Below are positions 22,892 through 29,256 of a stretch of DNA of 29,256 nt, in pieces (position 1 is the stretch's first letter; each line of letters begins with the position of its first letter). Location of the stretch: positions 1 to 29,256 of the forward strand of contig CAXRGH010000049.1 in NCBI GenBank assembly GCA_964230195.1, given 5' to 3'. Source of the stretch: CAXRGH01 sp964230195. Its GTDB lineage: Bacteria > Pseudomonadota > Gammaproteobacteria > Enterobacterales > Alteromonadaceae. Made by a program: the position numbers and the translations under genes. Under the pieces are notes generated by a model. That model saw only the letters and a program-made list of their open reading frames with translations. It did not search any database and was not told where the DNA came from.

Positions 22892-23770
22892 TTATTCTCC
22901 CGTTGTGGTTAAAAATGTACCATTTTGGTAGTCAGCGAACGCCTGCATGACCTCGGCTTTGGTATTCATAACAAATGGACCACCCCGAGCGATAGGTTCG
23001 TTTAATGGTTGAGCAGACAGAAGCAAAAAGTCTGCCCCATGTTCACTGACCAACTGCAAAATCGTACCTTCGGACAACACGCCAATTTGACCTGATGAGA
23101 GTGTTGTTTGAGATGTATTTGCTAGTGTTTCGGAGTGCGCTAATTGAAGCTCACCACTGATAACGTAGACAAAGGCATTGTCTGTTTGAGGCAAGAGTTG
23201 TTGCAATCTTCCGTCCTTCGGTAAGGTAACGTGAAAATAGGTTGGATGGGTGTATTGATTATTCACTGGCCCCTGAGTACCGAGGTCGGTGGTGCCCGAA
23301 ATCACGCGGATTGTGGTACCCGACTCATGTTGTTCAAGTGGAATTTGTTCTTGGCTGAACTCCTGATAGTTTGGAGCCGTCATTTTGTCGGACTTTGGAA
23401 GGTTGATCCATAATTGAAAGCCCTTTAATAATCCATCCTCTTGCTCCGGCATTTCAGAATGTAAAACCCCCCGTCCTGCGGTCATCCACTGCACACCACC
23501 AGGTGATATCACGCCTTCATTTCCGGCACTGTCCTTGTGACGCATGTGACCGTTAAGCAAATAGGTGACCGTCTCAAATCCGCGGTGCGGGTGTGTTGGA
23601 AAGCCACCGATATAATCGGCGGAATCGTCACTTTCAAAGCAATCCAAGAGCAGGAAAGGGTCAAGTACATTGAGAGCAGGAGTTCCCATAATGCGTGTCA
23701 ATTTGACGCCATCACCATCGGATGTGGGAGTGCCATTGTAAACGGCCTTGAGGTATCTGTGTGTGTTCAT
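22892..23770 (-). CDS. Pirin family protein (possible quercetinase-like)
   Basis: A 292-residue bicupin of the pirin family. The N-terminal cupin carries the metal-binding residues His60, His62, His104 and Glu106 in FPTHPHRGFETVTYLL and GRGVLHSEMPE, and QWMTAGRG between them. Some bacterial pirins (E. coli YhhW) have quercetin 2,3-dioxygenase activity, others act as redox-dependent regulators, so the exact function is open. The C-terminal half ends with ARGGPFVMNTKAEVMQAFADYQNG, the family's closing motif. The AAGGAAAA before the ATG is a good ribosome binding site. It lies between doxX and the glutathionyl-hydroquinone reductase gene. Confidence 0.94.
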   Translation of the reverse strand: MNTHRYLKAVYNGTPTSDGDGVKLTRIMGTPALNVLDPFLLLDCFESDDSADYIGGFPTHPHRGFETVTYLLNGHMRHKDSAGNEGVISPGGVQWMTAGRGVLHSEMPEQEDGLLKGFQLWINLPKSDKMTAPNYQEFSQEQIPLEQHESGTTIRVISGTTDLGTQGPVNNQYTHPTYFHVTLPKDGRLQQLLPQTDNAFVYVISGELQLAHSETLANTSQTTLSSGQIGVLSEGTILQLVSEHGADFLLLSAQPLNEPIARGGPFVMNTKAEVMQAFADYQNGTFLTTTGE

Positions 23771-23808
23771 TGATTTTCCTTATTAATAAGAGAGCACCGG
23801 CAGGCTCG

Positions 23809-24207
23809 TTATGATGATTTACGGTTGTCGAGAGAAAATGCGCCACTACCTTGGGATAAAATGAGTAAGAAACTTCCCGAAAGTGCGATATTTTTCATAA
23901 AATGCGCCATCTCGGATGGATTTGAAAAGTCATTGTGAAACAATAAGGCTGATATCCCACTGAAACCTGCTAGTCCCAATGCTGCGAGACGTGCATGGTA
24001 TCCAAGAATAACGGCTAAGCCGCCAATGACCTCAACTAATATGACTAAGGGTAATAGAGCCCCTGGTACACCCATTGCCTCCATGTAACCTTGTGTACCT
24101 TCATACTGAAATAGTTTATTGACCCCTGACATGACGAAAACCAACGATAATAAAATGCGGCCTACGGGCGCCGATAGATTTTGTAATGGTTTGATTGTTG
24201 TGTTCAT
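23809..24207 (-). CDS. DoxX family membrane protein
   Basis: A 132-residue inner-membrane protein with four hydrophobic segments (about residues 13-30, 47-68, 72-90 and 105-120) and the DoxX-family signatures GRILLSLVFVMSGVNKL and EVIGGLAVILGYHARLAAL. The biochemical role of such small DoxX proteins (E. coli YqjF, YphA) is not settled; they occur with quinone and thiol redox genes. ATG 24207 has GGAGATATCGCT upstream and gives a sensible N terminus; the frame is open 14 codons further. It is the first gene of the doxX-pirin-GHR run and is divergent from the LysR gene. Confidence 0.9.
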   Translation of the reverse strand: MNTTIKPLQNLSAPVGRILLSLVFVMSGVNKLFQYEGTQGYMEAMGVPGALLPLVILVEVIGGLAVILGYHARLAALGLAGFSGISALLFHNDFSNPSEMAHFMKNIALSGSFLLILSQGSGAFSLDNRKSS

Positions 24208-24311
24208 AGCGATATCTCCAAGTAATCGTGTTGTGTTTAATTTAGGCATTAATTAGGGCAAAGTCGCCGATTTGCGTTACCACTGCGCCACTGGAAATTA
24301 TTCTAATTGGC

Positions 24312-24326
24312 TATCTAAATTTGATA
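24312..24326. promoter_or_regulatory. Candidate LysR-type operator in the doxX-lysR gap
   Basis: TATC-TAAATTT-GATA at 24312-24326 is a near-perfect 15-base palindrome with the T-N11-A spacing of LysR regulator sites. It lies in the 160-base gap between the divergent doxX and LysR genes, about 42 bases before the chosen regulator start. TTGGCT at 24307-24312 could be a -35 that overlaps it. It is a candidate for joint control of both transcripts. Confidence 0.4.
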
Positions 24327-24367
24327 AATATTGTATTATTGAAAACATTGTTCGAAAAATGGAAACA

Positions 24368-25285
24368 ATGAGTGAGATGTTTGAGCATATGATGGTCTTT
24401 GCCAAAGTGGTGGAGACAGGCAGTATTACTAAGGCTGCGGAACAGTTGAAGATTACTAAATCGTCTGTCAGTAAACGCTTGTCGGATTTAGAATCTGCTT
24501 TGGGTGTGAAATTGATGCAACGGACAACGCGTCGCTCTCATCTCACTGAGGCAGGAGAGTTGTATCTCAGGAAGAGTCAAATGATATTGGAGGAGGTGGA
24601 GAGTCTTCACACCGGTATCCAGAATTTAAATCAAGGGGTTGTGGGTGAGTTAAGAATTGCAGCCCCTTTGACCTTTGGTTTGCTTCATCTCACGCCGTTA
24701 CTCGATGCATTTTCGGTTAAACATCCAGACATCAAACTCAATGTTGATTTGTCAGACCGACAAGTTGACATATTAGATGAAGGGTATGATCTCGCTATTC
24801 GTATCGGACACCTTGCGGATTCGAGTTTACGGGCAAAGGCGCTCTGCGACATACACCATGTGATTTGTTCCAGTCCTAGTTATCTCGCTAAGCATGGTGT
24901 TCCATCATCGCCCGAGGCACTGAAGCATCATCGTTTCTTGCGTTATGAAAAATTACCGTTGTCGGGGATTAAAATGAAAGATCCCGCTGGACAGACAATC
25001 ACAGCATCAATACAAAGCCATATGATCTCAAATAGTGGGGATTATTTAAAAGCCATGGCTGTGGGTGGACACGGCATTATATTCTCGCCAAAATTTATAG
25101 TTCAAGATGCCCTGAATGATGGCAATTTAATCCCATTACTGACAGATTATTCACTGATATCAATGAAAGCTTATGCCTTGTATCCCAATACTCGTTACGT
25201 ACCACACAGAGTAAGGTTAATGATTGACCATTTGGCTGAAGCTTTATCTCGGTTAGTCATCAGTACTGAACATCAACATGGCTAG
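24368..25285 (+). CDS. LysR family transcriptional regulator
   Basis: A 305-residue LysR-type regulator. The winged helix-turn-helix occupies residues 5-65 (FAKVVETGSITKAAEQLKITKSSVSKRLSDLE, then LMQRTTRRSHLTEAGELYL), and the remainder is the periplasmic-binding-like effector domain (GELRIAAPLTFGLLHLTPLL, LDEGYDLAIRIG, HHRFLRYE, VGGHGIIFSPKFIVQDAL). It belongs to the large CrgA/DmlR-like group, not close to YhaJ. Start candidates are ATG 24359, 24368 and 24377; 24368 places the helix-turn-helix at the usual distance. It is divergent from doxX and probably controls the doxX-pirin-GHR operon and itself, by the usual LysR arrangement. The effector is unknown. Confidence 0.93.
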   Translation: MSEMFEHMMVFAKVVETGSITKAAEQLKITKSSVSKRLSDLESALGVKLMQRTTRRSHLTEAGELYLRKSQMILEEVESLHTGIQNLNQGVVGELRIAAPLTFGLLHLTPLLDAFSVKHPDIKLNVDLSDRQVDILDEGYDLAIRIGHLADSSLRAKALCDIHHVICSSPSYLAKHGVPSSPEALKHHRFLRYEKLPLSGIKMKDPAGQTITASIQSHMISNSGDYLKAMAVGGHGIIFSPKFIVQDALNDGNLIPLLTDYSLISMKAYALYPNTRYVPHRVRLMIDHLAEALSRLVISTEHQHG

Positions 25286-25305
25286 AGACAAGTGCTGTAT
25301 GGGGG

Positions 25306-26508
25306 CTAACAATTGTTATATTCAGCCAGGCGTTGCGCTAGGTCGTCACATTCTAACAGTCTGTTCTTCATGCCAAGCAAATGATCCTCGCTGGCATCAG
25401 TAATATTATCTTCCCATGAGCCTTCCACGCAGTAACTTTGCTTGAGAAATTCAATAAACTGCTGTCGTAATGACTGGTCTGGCTGCCACGAAAATACATT
25501 TTCAACATGGTTTTTTAGCGTTGTGCTATTGCTGGCTTGTAAAACGACACCGTCGACTGTGTAGGCCGCGTTACCTAAGGTGATCACCTTCTGTCCGAGT
25601 AATAATGACTCAAGACCAACCGTTGAGTTTATAGTAATCACAGCCTGCGCATTCTGAATAAGTTCTTGTGTGTTGTTGGCGTTGGCAAAAATACAATGTG
25701 GATCGCGGTTGTGTAAATGACTGAAATCACCCTTGTAAGAAGGGTGCTCTTTAAATACAAAGTAAGGCGCTTTGTCGCCTAATGTTTTCCGCAATGATTT
25801 TTGTACCGTTAATAGTTCTTCAAAAAATTGTTCCATGGAATGTATCCAAGGAGAGTGAACCACAATTTGAGTATCACTGGGCACTTGAAAAGGAACAAAA
25901 ATATAATGTGATGGCACGTTAACCGATGATTCAAAGTGAGTCGACTTGTGCTTCGATGGTTGCCTGACGGTCAATTGAATGTCACCTTCTTGTTGATCAA
26001 TGTTAAGTGACAGTTGTGAGTAAAATTGAGGCTCACGAGGAAGACAGTTATTACCATTGACGCCATGAAAGTCTGCCGTTGTTGTTTTTGGTAATAAACC
26101 ATTCTCCATATAGACAATCCGTTTACCAGCGGCCTCTGCCGCTTTGACAACGGTTAAATAAGGCTGTTTCTGCCCATTCCAGACGACTATTTTTTCAAGT
26201 CTGGCTTGGTTAAATATTTCAAAATAATAGTGAAATCGGGCACGTTCTGCAGCGAGGCAGATAGCATCGTAGCACCTACCAAGGAAGGGGGAACGTGCAA
26301 AAATGGGGTAGTTGATGCGTTGACGGATCTTGTGAATACGTTGGAGCTCTTGTTCATCTGTTGGGATTTTTTTCCACATGCGAATAAGAGTTTTGAGTAG
26401 CGGCAATTCCTGCCTCATGACGCTGGCTCGTCCTTCAAGTACAGAAGCAATCTGTGAGAAATAGTGATACCGTTTTTCAGAATTCGCTACAAATAAGATC
26501 GGTGTCAT
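25306..26508 (-). CDS. Capsule polysaccharide (Kdo-transferase-like) glycosyltransferase
   Basis: A 400-residue cytoplasmic protein of the Caps_synth family (KpsS/KpsC type), members of which add beta-Kdo to lipid acceptors of capsule. Matching features are VYMENGLLPKTTT at residues 133-144, VPFQVPSDTQI near 205-215, VFKEHPS near 251-257, and INSTVGLESLLLGQKVITLG near 293-312, in the order seen in KpsS/KpsC catalytic modules. No capsule export or other sugar genes lie nearby, so the acceptor could also be lipopolysaccharide or a surface glycan. The start ATG 26508 has GGGACCA upstream. It is convergent with the LysR gene (20 bases apart). Confidence 0.82.
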   Translation of the reverse strand: MTPILFVANSEKRYHYFSQIASVLEGRASVMRQELPLLKTLIRMWKKIPTDEQELQRIHKIRQRINYPIFARSPFLGRCYDAICLAAERARFHYYFEIFNQARLEKIVVWNGQKQPYLTVVKAAEAAGKRIVYMENGLLPKTTTADFHGVNGNNCLPREPQFYSQLSLNIDQQEGDIQLTVRQPSKHKSTHFESSVNVPSHYIFVPFQVPSDTQIVVHSPWIHSMEQFFEELLTVQKSLRKTLGDKAPYFVFKEHPSYKGDFSHLHNRDPHCIFANANNTQELIQNAQAVITINSTVGLESLLLGQKVITLGNAAYTVDGVVLQASNSTTLKNHVENVFSWQPDQSLRQQFIEFLKQSYCVEGSWEDNITDASEDHLLGMKNRLLECDDLAQRLAEYNNC

Positions 26509-26837
26509 GCTGGTCCCATCGTTGTTATTTACAGTTTCGTTTTTTGCGTGCTGTCGAGATGGCGTATCGTACCATATGACACACTAAAGTATAACTTCTA
26601 AAGGCCTTCTCAGACTTCTCACAGTGACTATTCGTATCAACCGAATTCAACCAGTGCATATTAAATGGAAATAATTTTGTGGTTAACTGTCCTTAATAAC
26701 AACACACATCTATTGTCAGTAGTTGCAGTGTTAGAGCGAGTTGAGCCTGATGGATTAAAAAACAGCGCTTCGTATTTGCTTTACGGCGGGCTTTCTCTTA
26801 GGCTTGCTGAGTCACTGTTTTTTAAAGGAAACCGTCC
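26509..26837. other. Divergent intergenic region (329 bases) with no gene seen
   Basis: This gap separates the capsule-type glycosyltransferase (minus) and the TonB-C lipoprotein gene (plus). The minus strand has a TATACT-like -10 near 26588-26593 that may serve the glycosyltransferase, but no good -35. On the plus side AAAGGAAA just before 26838 is the lipoprotein ribosome binding site; no convincing promoter was found. I see no tRNA, clear hairpin or repeat. Confidence 0.5.
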
Positions 26838-27230
26838 ATGAATGATCGATTGCTTATGCGTGTCGCGGGCTGCGTTATGTGTTTATCCGTTGCTATGTTG
26901 GCTGGTTGTCAAACCACTTATCAACTTCAACCTGTGGATGAACGTCCCGTTTTACCAAAGAATCGCTTGCGTCCTGACCGTGCGCCGGAACCTGATATGA
27001 CGAGCGAAGCAAGTGCTAACTGTCAGACTGGCTGGGTCCACGTTGCATTCAAAATCAGCCGAGAAGGTTTAGTGACGAACCCCATGGTTGTGCGCTCATC
27101 ACCCGCAGGTGTTTTTGATGCCTATGCCGTGAATAGTTTGAGGGAATGGGCGTTCAAGTCTGCTCGTTTTCAACGGATCAGAGCGTATCACACTATCATC
27201 GATTTTCCTTTAATTGAGGATTGTCAGTAA
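26838..27230 (+). CDS. Lipoprotein with a TonB C-terminal-like domain
   Basis: A 130-residue lipoprotein: MNDRLLMRVAGCVMCLSVAMLAGC is a signal peptide with lipobox LAGC (Cys24), and Gln at +2 suggests the outer membrane. Residues about 62-125 resemble the TonB C-terminal domain: GWVHVAFKISREGLVTNPMVVRSSPAGVFDAYAVNSLREWAFKSARF. There is no N-terminal anchor helix or Pro-rich spacer, so it cannot work as an ordinary TonB energy transducer; free-standing TonB_C proteins are common in gammaproteobacteria but poorly understood. AAAGGAAACCGTCC precedes the ATG. Its stop overlaps the next start by one base (TAATG), coupling it to the DUF1653 gene. Confidence 0.88.
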   Translation: MNDRLLMRVAGCVMCLSVAMLAGCQTTYQLQPVDERPVLPKNRLRPDRAPEPDMTSEASANCQTGWVHVAFKISREGLVTNPMVVRSSPAGVFDAYAVNSLREWAFKSARFQRIRAYHTIIDFPLIEDCQ

Positions 27231-27451
27231 TGGCGCAAACGCTACGCAAAGGTCGGTATCGTCATTACAAAGGGCAAGACTATCAGGTGGTGGATGTGGC
27301 AACCCACTCTGAAACAGGAGAGCAACTGGTGGTTTATTATCCCTTGTATGGAGAGGGGGCGTGCTGGGTGCGTCCGCTGGCAATGTTTACAGAAACCGTT
27401 GACGTTGATGGTCAATCACAGCAACGTTTCCGCTGGGTAAGCACCAACTAA
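27230..27451 (+). CDS. DUF1653 domain protein
   Basis: A 73-residue protein matching DUF1653 over its whole length: KGRYRHYKGQDYQVVDVATHSETGEQLVVYYPLYG, then WVRPLAMFTETV and a closing QQRFRWV. Family members are small, cytoplasmic, with a beta-barrel-like fold and no established function. The ATG at 27230 shares a base with the stop of the lipoprotein gene and has GAGGA at 27216-27220 as ribosome binding site; an in-frame TTG at 27221 is less likely. Its stop overlaps the convergent oxidoreductase gene by 4 bases. Confidence 0.92.
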   Translation: MAQTLRKGRYRHYKGQDYQVVDVATHSETGEQLVVYYPLYGEGACWVRPLAMFTETVDVDGQSQQRFRWVSTN

Positions 27452-27460
27452 CCCCAGCGG
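27430..27460. terminator. Hairpin spanning the stops of two convergent genes
   Basis: CCGCTGGG (27430-27437) and CCCAGCGG (27453-27460) are perfect 8-base GC-rich inverted repeats with a 15-base loop. The repeat straddles the overlapping stop codons of the DUF1653 gene (plus) and the oxidoreductase gene (minus) and encodes the ends of both. It could terminate both transcripts, though neither side has a strong U tract. Confidence 0.45.
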
Positions 27461-28788
27461 TCTTTCCAATGCGCGAGATGATAAAAGCCCCATAAACCTA
27501 TCCGCTTAAATTGAGAAAACGGGATGGTGGGCAATGCGGTTTGAACATGCGGGATATCCTTGACGGTTTTACCGACTAAAGCGTCCGCGAGCCGTTTTCC
27601 TGCCTGTGTTGTGAAGGACACGCCTGAGCCGCAATACCCCATTGCGTAGTGTACCGGTGCCTCATCATAGTGGGAGTATATTCGCGGGTAATCGTCCAGT
27701 GCGACACTGATCCATCCGCTCCAAAAATAATCAATGTTGATGCCGTGTAACCCTGGCAAGGTTTGATATAAGCCTTGGATCAAACGTTGTTTGTAAAAGG
27801 GATGATTTGCGTCTTTGCCCTTGATGGCCCCACGTCCGCCAAACAAGATCCGATTGTCTGGTAATAATCGATAATAGTATTTTAATTCTCGTGTATCCAT
27901 GGCCATTAGGCCTTTCATCAAGCCGCATTGGGCTAGTTGTTGGGCACTCAAGGGGGCGGTGACTAATACGCTCGATAACACTGGGAAATGGCGCTTATCG
28001 ATAGTTGGATGAAGTTTGTTGACACTGTAGCCGTTGGTCGCAAGCACCAACTGATTGCAGGTAATGGTACCACTTGGGGTTGTGACCTTATGTTTTCCAT
28101 TCTCACTTTTAACATCAATCATGGGGGTTTGCTGATACCGAGTAGCACCTGCATTCGCGACCAACTTAGCGTAGCCCTGAGCTAGCTTGAGCGGATGGAG
28201 GGCAAAGCAGTAGGGGACAAACTGTGCGCCGTAAACCAAATCAGTTTTAATGAAATCCGTTTGGACTTGTTCATTATCTATCCAGTAACTTTCATCATTA
28301 AAGGTTGAGTTTATATAGCTCAATTGCGCCTTGAGTTTTTGGCTTGACGCTTCATTGTGAGCGAGTTTTAGATATCCCCCACGGCTGACCTCACACTGAA
28401 TATTACCGATATCAATCAAGCTCTCAACCTGTTGAATACCCGAACGATATTCATTGTAAACGGCATGAGCGACTTCCGAACCAAAGGATTCTTGAAACTG
28501 AGAAAGTGCAAGTCTGCCAGTCCCGTTCAATACAAACCCTGCGTTTCTTCCACTGCACCCCCAGCCGGCAGGGCCAGCGTCAATCACGGTTGTTTCTACG
28601 TGGTGCTCGTTTGCGAGGTAATAGGCACAGGTTAACCCGGTATAACCTGCTCCAACAACCAGTACATCGGTCTCAATGTCCTGCGTCAATTGTGGCACTG
28701 AATCCGTTGATTGCGCTGCCAATTTCCAATAGTTATCTTGGTAATGGCGTTGGGGAGCGAGTTGCTTTTCTACAACGGGATCAAACAT
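27448..28788 (-). CDS. FAD-dependent amine/amino acid oxidoreductase (PuuB/DadA-like)
   Basis: A 446-residue DAO-family flavoprotein. The FAD-binding Rossmann motif VVGAGYTGLTCAYYLA begins at residue 44 (Gly46, Gly48, Gly51), followed by VIDAGPAGWGCSGRNAGFV, the family's flavin-contact segment. Later landmarks are FALHPLKLAQGYAKL, LVLATNGYSV, YYYRLLPDNRILFGGRGA, WSGWISVALDDYPRI and MGYCGSGVSFTTQAGKRLAD. The overall order matches gamma-glutamylputrescine oxidase (PuuB) and related amine oxidases, but no other putrescine-pathway gene is in view, so the substrate is open. The N-terminal 40 residues precede the FAD domain as in PuuB. Its ATG lies inside the end of the GNAT gene (8-base overlap), so translation is probably coupled. 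Confidence 0.9.
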   Translation of the reverse strand: MFDPVVEKQLAPQRHYQDNYWKLAAQSTDSVPQLTQDIETDVLVVGAGYTGLTCAYYLANEHHVETTVIDAGPAGWGCSGRNAGFVLNGTGRLALSQFQESFGSEVAHAVYNEYRSGIQQVESLIDIGNIQCEVSRGGYLKLAHNEASSQKLKAQLSYINSTFNDESYWIDNEQVQTDFIKTDLVYGAQFVPYCFALHPLKLAQGYAKLVANAGATRYQQTPMIDVKSENGKHKVTTPSGTITCNQLVLATNGYSVNKLHPTIDKRHFPVLSSVLVTAPLSAQQLAQCGLMKGLMAMDTRELKYYYRLLPDNRILFGGRGAIKGKDANHPFYKQRLIQGLYQTLPGLHGINIDYFWSGWISVALDDYPRIYSHYDEAPVHYAMGYCGSGVSFTTQAGKRLADALVGKTVKDIPHVQTALPTIPFSQFKRIGLWGFYHLAHWKDRWG

Positions 28789-29256
28789 TATTGAAGACCA
28801 CCATCATTTCTAAGGCTGTGCAATAACATCGATTGCCGCAAATCGGACATAAGTAATTATCTTCAATGCAGTGAATGTCCCATTTTCGAGGATGCTCTTT
28901 AATTAAGCTGCCGCCACATTTGGAAAAGTACTTAAAGGCACTGTTGCCTGGGCTCTCTGCCCATATATGAGCGACACCGGCGAGACCGCCTTGTGCTTTG
29001 ACACTATTAATGGAATGCTTTAACAAGGTTGATCCAACCCCTAGGCCACGGCAGTTTTCTGATACTGTGTTACATTTGAAATAACACACTTTATCACTGG
29101 TCACTGGCCAATCGTCTGTGGTGCACCATTCATCTACTTTCCACTGCGATGGAGCAAAGGTTAAACGAAAGCCAATCAGCTGCCCGTCTAAAAGCGCCAC
29201 CCAACTCGCATTAATTCCTTGGAAGATACCACGGTGGTAATAACGAGTTAGGCTCT
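28781..29256 (-). CDS. GNAT family acetyltransferase with cysteine-rich tail (5' end missing)
   Basis: The frame is open to the right edge, so the start lies outside the window; 157 residues are readable, from SLTRYYHRGIFQGINASWVA. The acetyl-CoA loop CRGLGVGSTLLKHSI matches the GNAT R-x-x-G-x-G/A pattern, and beta strands WVALLDGQLIGFRL and GVAHIWAES with NSAFKYFSKCGG complete the fold. After the GNAT core comes an unusual tail, WDIHCIEDNYLCPICGNRCYCTALEMMVVF, with six cysteines in 20 residues in a CxxCxxxCxC layout, suggesting a small metal site. The acceptor is unknown. It overlaps the downstream oxidoreductase gene by 8 bases, and the two probably form one operon. Confidence 0.8.
   Translation of the reverse strand, partial: SLTRYYHRGIFQGINASWVALLDGQLIGFRLTFAPSQWKVDEWCTTDDWPVTSDKVCYFKCNTVSENCRGLGVGSTLLKHSINSVKAQGGLAGVAHIWAESPGNSAFKYFSKCGGSLIKEHPRKWDIHCIEDNYLCPICGNRCYCTALEMMVVFNNV

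Noticed and set aside
24208..24367. A clear sigma-70 promoter for doxX in the divergent gap
   Set aside because: No -35/-10 pair with acceptable spacing was found on the minus strand; only the LysR-type palindrome stood out.
1..29256. Mobile elements, CRISPR arrays, prophage or defence islands
   Set aside because: No integrase, transposase, terminal inverted repeats, regularly spaced repeats or toxin-antitoxin pair was seen; gene content is mostly core metabolism and information processing.

Overview
The window looks like chromosomal DNA of a marine gammaproteobacterium, most likely of the Alteromonadales or a close relative. The reasons are the rpsU-yqeY-dnaG-rpoD macromolecular synthesis operon divergent from tsaD, a Na+-translocating NADH:quinone reductase operon (nqrABCDEF) followed by apbE, nqrM and dinB, a FabV-type enoyl reductase, and a TRAP uptake system. 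Base composition looks uniform and moderate by eye. There is no integrase, transposase, CRISPR array, rRNA or tRNA. The genus cannot be fixed from the sequence alone.

Layout: 1-2929 (minus) holds the 5' end of rpoD, then dnaG, yqeY and rpsU, transcribed rpsU to rpoD. 3166-4179 (plus) is tsaD. 4232-6011 (minus) is rlmG plus a secreted cyclophilin. 6043-7018 (plus) is an AlkB-like dioxygenase and bolA. 7113-10123 (plus) is a complete TRAP transporter whose binding protein looks like a lipoprotein. 10242-11420 is fabV with a strong terminator. 11743-18852 is the Na+-NQR operon with its maturation factors ApbE (FMN transfer) and NqrM (iron site). 19103-20519 is dinB and a frameshifted gamma-glutamylcyclotransferase-like gene. 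20521-21886 (minus) holds an alpha/beta hydrolase and an unknown 83-residue protein. 21926-24207 (minus) is glutathionyl-hydroquinone reductase, pirin and DoxX, divergent from a LysR regulator (24368-25285); this looks like a quinone or electrophile stress module. 25306-26508 (minus) is a lone capsule-type (Kdo-transferase-like) glycosyltransferase. 26838-27451 (plus) is a TonB-C-domain lipoprotein and a DUF1653 protein. 27448-29256 (minus) is a PuuB/DadA-like amine oxidoreductase and a 5'-truncated GNAT acetyltransferase with a cysteine-rich tail.

Most of the window is well-conserved core genome and I do not see a convincing new defence or mobile system. The points most worth a second look are: the one-base frameshift in the cyclotransferase gene just before its probable catalytic glutamate; the long structured leader before nqrA; the terminator abutting the apbE ribosome binding site; the lipoprotein TRAP binding protein; the LysR/DoxX/pirin/GHR module with a palindromic operator candidate; and the GNAT protein with a CxxCxxxCxC tail coupled to an amine oxidase.
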